Part shown: in pieces, positions 62,159-64,000 of the stretch
How positions within the stretch are numbered: position 1 is the stretch's first letter
How the letters are laid out: every line of letters starts with the position of its first letter
Origin: Amaranthus tricolor
Lineage: Eukaryota > Streptophyta > Magnoliopsida > Caryophyllales > Amaranthaceae
Length of the DNA stretch: 64,000 nt
Assembly: GCF_026212465.1 (NCBI RefSeq)
Contig: NC_080059.1
Coordinates: 16,258,651-16,322,650 of the forward strand
Reading direction: 5' to 3'
Made by a program: the position numbers and the translations under genes
The notes under the pieces: generated by a model
The model's database searches: none
Seen by the model: the letters and a program-made list of their open reading frames with translations, nothing else
Told to the model about the DNA's origin: nothing

Positions 62159-64000
62159 ACTATAAGTGAAAAATTATATGTATAGGAAACCATACATGAA
62201 ATGTTTTGAAAAGAACAAAATTGAACATGAGAAGGGCTGAATAAGGCTGTGACTATGGGCTGAACAGATTATTTGTTGGTCTCCTCACAAATCGAAAACA
62301 AACAAAGTGAATAATGATCAATTTTGGGCTATTTTGAGTGAATTACGTATTCAAAAAGTGGAATTTTCTAAATCAAATGCTGGAATTTTCTCTTACAATT
62401 TTGGATTAAGTGAATTTTAGAAAAGTGCTCAAGTTTATAATAAAAATCCAATTTAGTTGGATGTCTTCTTTGAGTTAATGCTACTACTATGTGACCAAGA
62501 AGGCCAGAATGGAGGGAAAATCAGTGATACTCTTGGGAAAATAGGTTAAGGTTGGAACATAAGAATAAACTTTGAAGTGGTTTCAAAGCAGCGTTTTCCA
62601 AGAAGAGAGCGTTTAACCATCCATTTATGTAGGGTCAATCTTGTCATGCTTTTTGGATTTGGAGGCTGCTTCTTTAGTATCCAATAAGGGGCATGAGTTC
62701 ATTTTAACTTCAGCAACTTCAATTGCTCTTTTCCTGAGAATAGCTACAAAAACAAACTTTGAGTTCTCTAACTTTTTATGTTAACTTCGTCAACTTCATT
62801 AGCAAGTTCACTCTTGCTAGTCTCCTTAATTTCTTTCCATTTTTGAGTGATCACAACATAACCTAAAGCTTGGTATCTTTGTGTTGATCTTCTTCAATGA
62901 TTTGCAAGGACTAGCTGTTTCACTATTAAACACTAAGGTAGTAAAGCGTGTGCTGTGATTAGCTCCAGTTATGATGGCAGAATATTTTGAGTATGACCAA
63001 TTTTTTAACATTGGTCAACTCGTATAACTTTGTTTTGTACATGAATCCTGATTCATTTGAATTTCTAAATTTTTTTTTGGACTTTTTGAGTGTATTTGTT
63101 TGAAATCTGGGGTATGGTGGTTTCGAATGAAGATGTGAAAATGTGTTTGAAGGGTTTGGTAGAATTCTCAGATGCTGAAATAGGAAATAAGAAAGTGATA
63201 TAGGTTGATATGGTTGCTGTTAGAAAGGGTGGTTGTATGAAAAATTGGGGGTCTCAAATATGGGTCAAGGTTTTTAAGGATATGGGATGAGAAATTGACA
63301 AAGATATCCGCAATAGGAGTGTTCTGCCATATTTAAAATTCTATTTAGGACTGCTGTTTGCTTTCCACCACCAATACCACCGAATTTTCTTGCCTCATCT
63401 TCTATTCCTCTCCTTTTTACGTGCATACTACCTTTCCTTCTGCCGTTCTTCTATACCTTCTATCCCTCTCTTGTTTTCCATTTTCTTCCTAGATGATGAG
63501 AAATGATGTGAGATTTCGAGTGTTTCTTGGGCCACCACCAATCTCATTGTTGCTATCAAACCATGCAACACACAAGTTTCCAGCACGGCCACCTGGAGCA
63601 CTTTCATACCCCTTTGTAAGTACCAGTGAGTTTTCCACCACTAACTACCTGTACCAACTCATCTCCAACAGGTTGAGATCTTATTTTCCATTGACACATG
63701 AAAAGCCTTCTCCACCTTCATCACATAGTAAAAACAAGACCGCACCGCATCGCATCGGTTGCGCTGTAAAGGTTTTTAAAATAAACGAACCGATGTTTTC
63801 TGCATTGTAAAGGTGTAAAAAAACCGCGTTTGGGCCGCATCAAAGGATATCTTATAGTAATGGACTGCCGTTTTGTGAAGGTAGGAAAATAACGAATGGT
63901 TATATCTTAGAACTTAGAAGAGGTTTTAAACGGTAAGTGAAAAGAAAAAAATCACATAATGATGAAGAGGTTTGGTCTTTACTAAATGAGCTGTAGACAA
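62159..64000. other. Unassigned right flank
   Basis: AT-rich sequence. One 105-residue frame at 63,493-63,810 has no recognisable motif and ends within sequence resembling a transposon edge (ACCGCACCGCATCGCATCGG near 63,740; GGTGTAAAAAAACCGCG near 63,812). I do not annotate it as a gene. Confidence 0.4.

Noticed and set aside
63493..63810. 105-residue frame near the right edge
   Set aside because: Low-complexity Pro/Ser-rich residues, no motif, and its end overlaps transposon-like sequence; not enough to call a gene.

Overview
The window is nuclear DNA from a flowering plant, probably a eudicot with a large, transposon-rich genome. The evidence is AT-rich sequence, spliced transposon genes with GT-AG introns, plant-type LTR retrotransposons, and Mutator, CACTA, hAT and Stowaway elements. 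The species cannot be fixed from sequence alone. No complete host gene, tRNA, rRNA or CRISPR array was found.

Layout. (1) 1-21,797: one continuous array of a ~168-169 bp satellite, about 129 monomers. It contains recently amplified higher-order units (tetramers of 672 and 674 bp, an octamer of ~1.35 kb, a 441 bp unit), expanded (TA)n tracts and one Stowaway MITE. (2) 21,798-25,200: a Copia (Sirevirus-like) fragment with no 5' LTR and no reverse transcriptase, abutting the satellite. (3) 25,222-29,199: a 4 kb minisatellite built on a 7-bp unit, then a (TA)n/(CA)n tract to 29,673 and the end of a Gypsy-type LTR. (4) 30,262-30,493: CACTA-family termini. (5) 31,651-38,650: an apparently intact Mutator-like element (MULE1) with ~100 bp terminal inverted repeats. 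It carries two convergent genes: a plant mobile domain (PMD) protein on the plus strand, and on the minus strand a four-exon gene joining a FAR1/MULE transposase to a C-terminal OTU cysteine protease. (6) 40,588-54,755: a decayed relative (MULE2). Its PMD gene is split by a Gypsy element (40,657-49,439, TSD TGTAC). That element is split by a minus-strand LTR retrotransposon derivative (41,824-47,300), which is split by a CACTA element (43,202-47,187, TSD ATT) holding transposase-associated and ULP1-protease remnants. (7) 54,756-64,000: mostly unassigned sequence with a MITE, a 1.1 kb hAT element with a perfect 8-bp TSD (61,042-62,158) and possible pieces of a host gene.

How it works together. 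MULE1 is the only unit that looks functional. Each terminal inverted repeat leads into a TATA box, a short leader and a first intron holding GTCGC-rich self-complementary sequence, and the two genes end 230 bp apart. The transposase-OTU protein would move the element. The PMD partner resembles the host PMD family involved in transposon silencing, so a role against or within host silencing is a reasonable hypothesis. Both the MULE and the CACTA element carry ubiquitin/SUMO-type cysteine proteases of unrelated folds.
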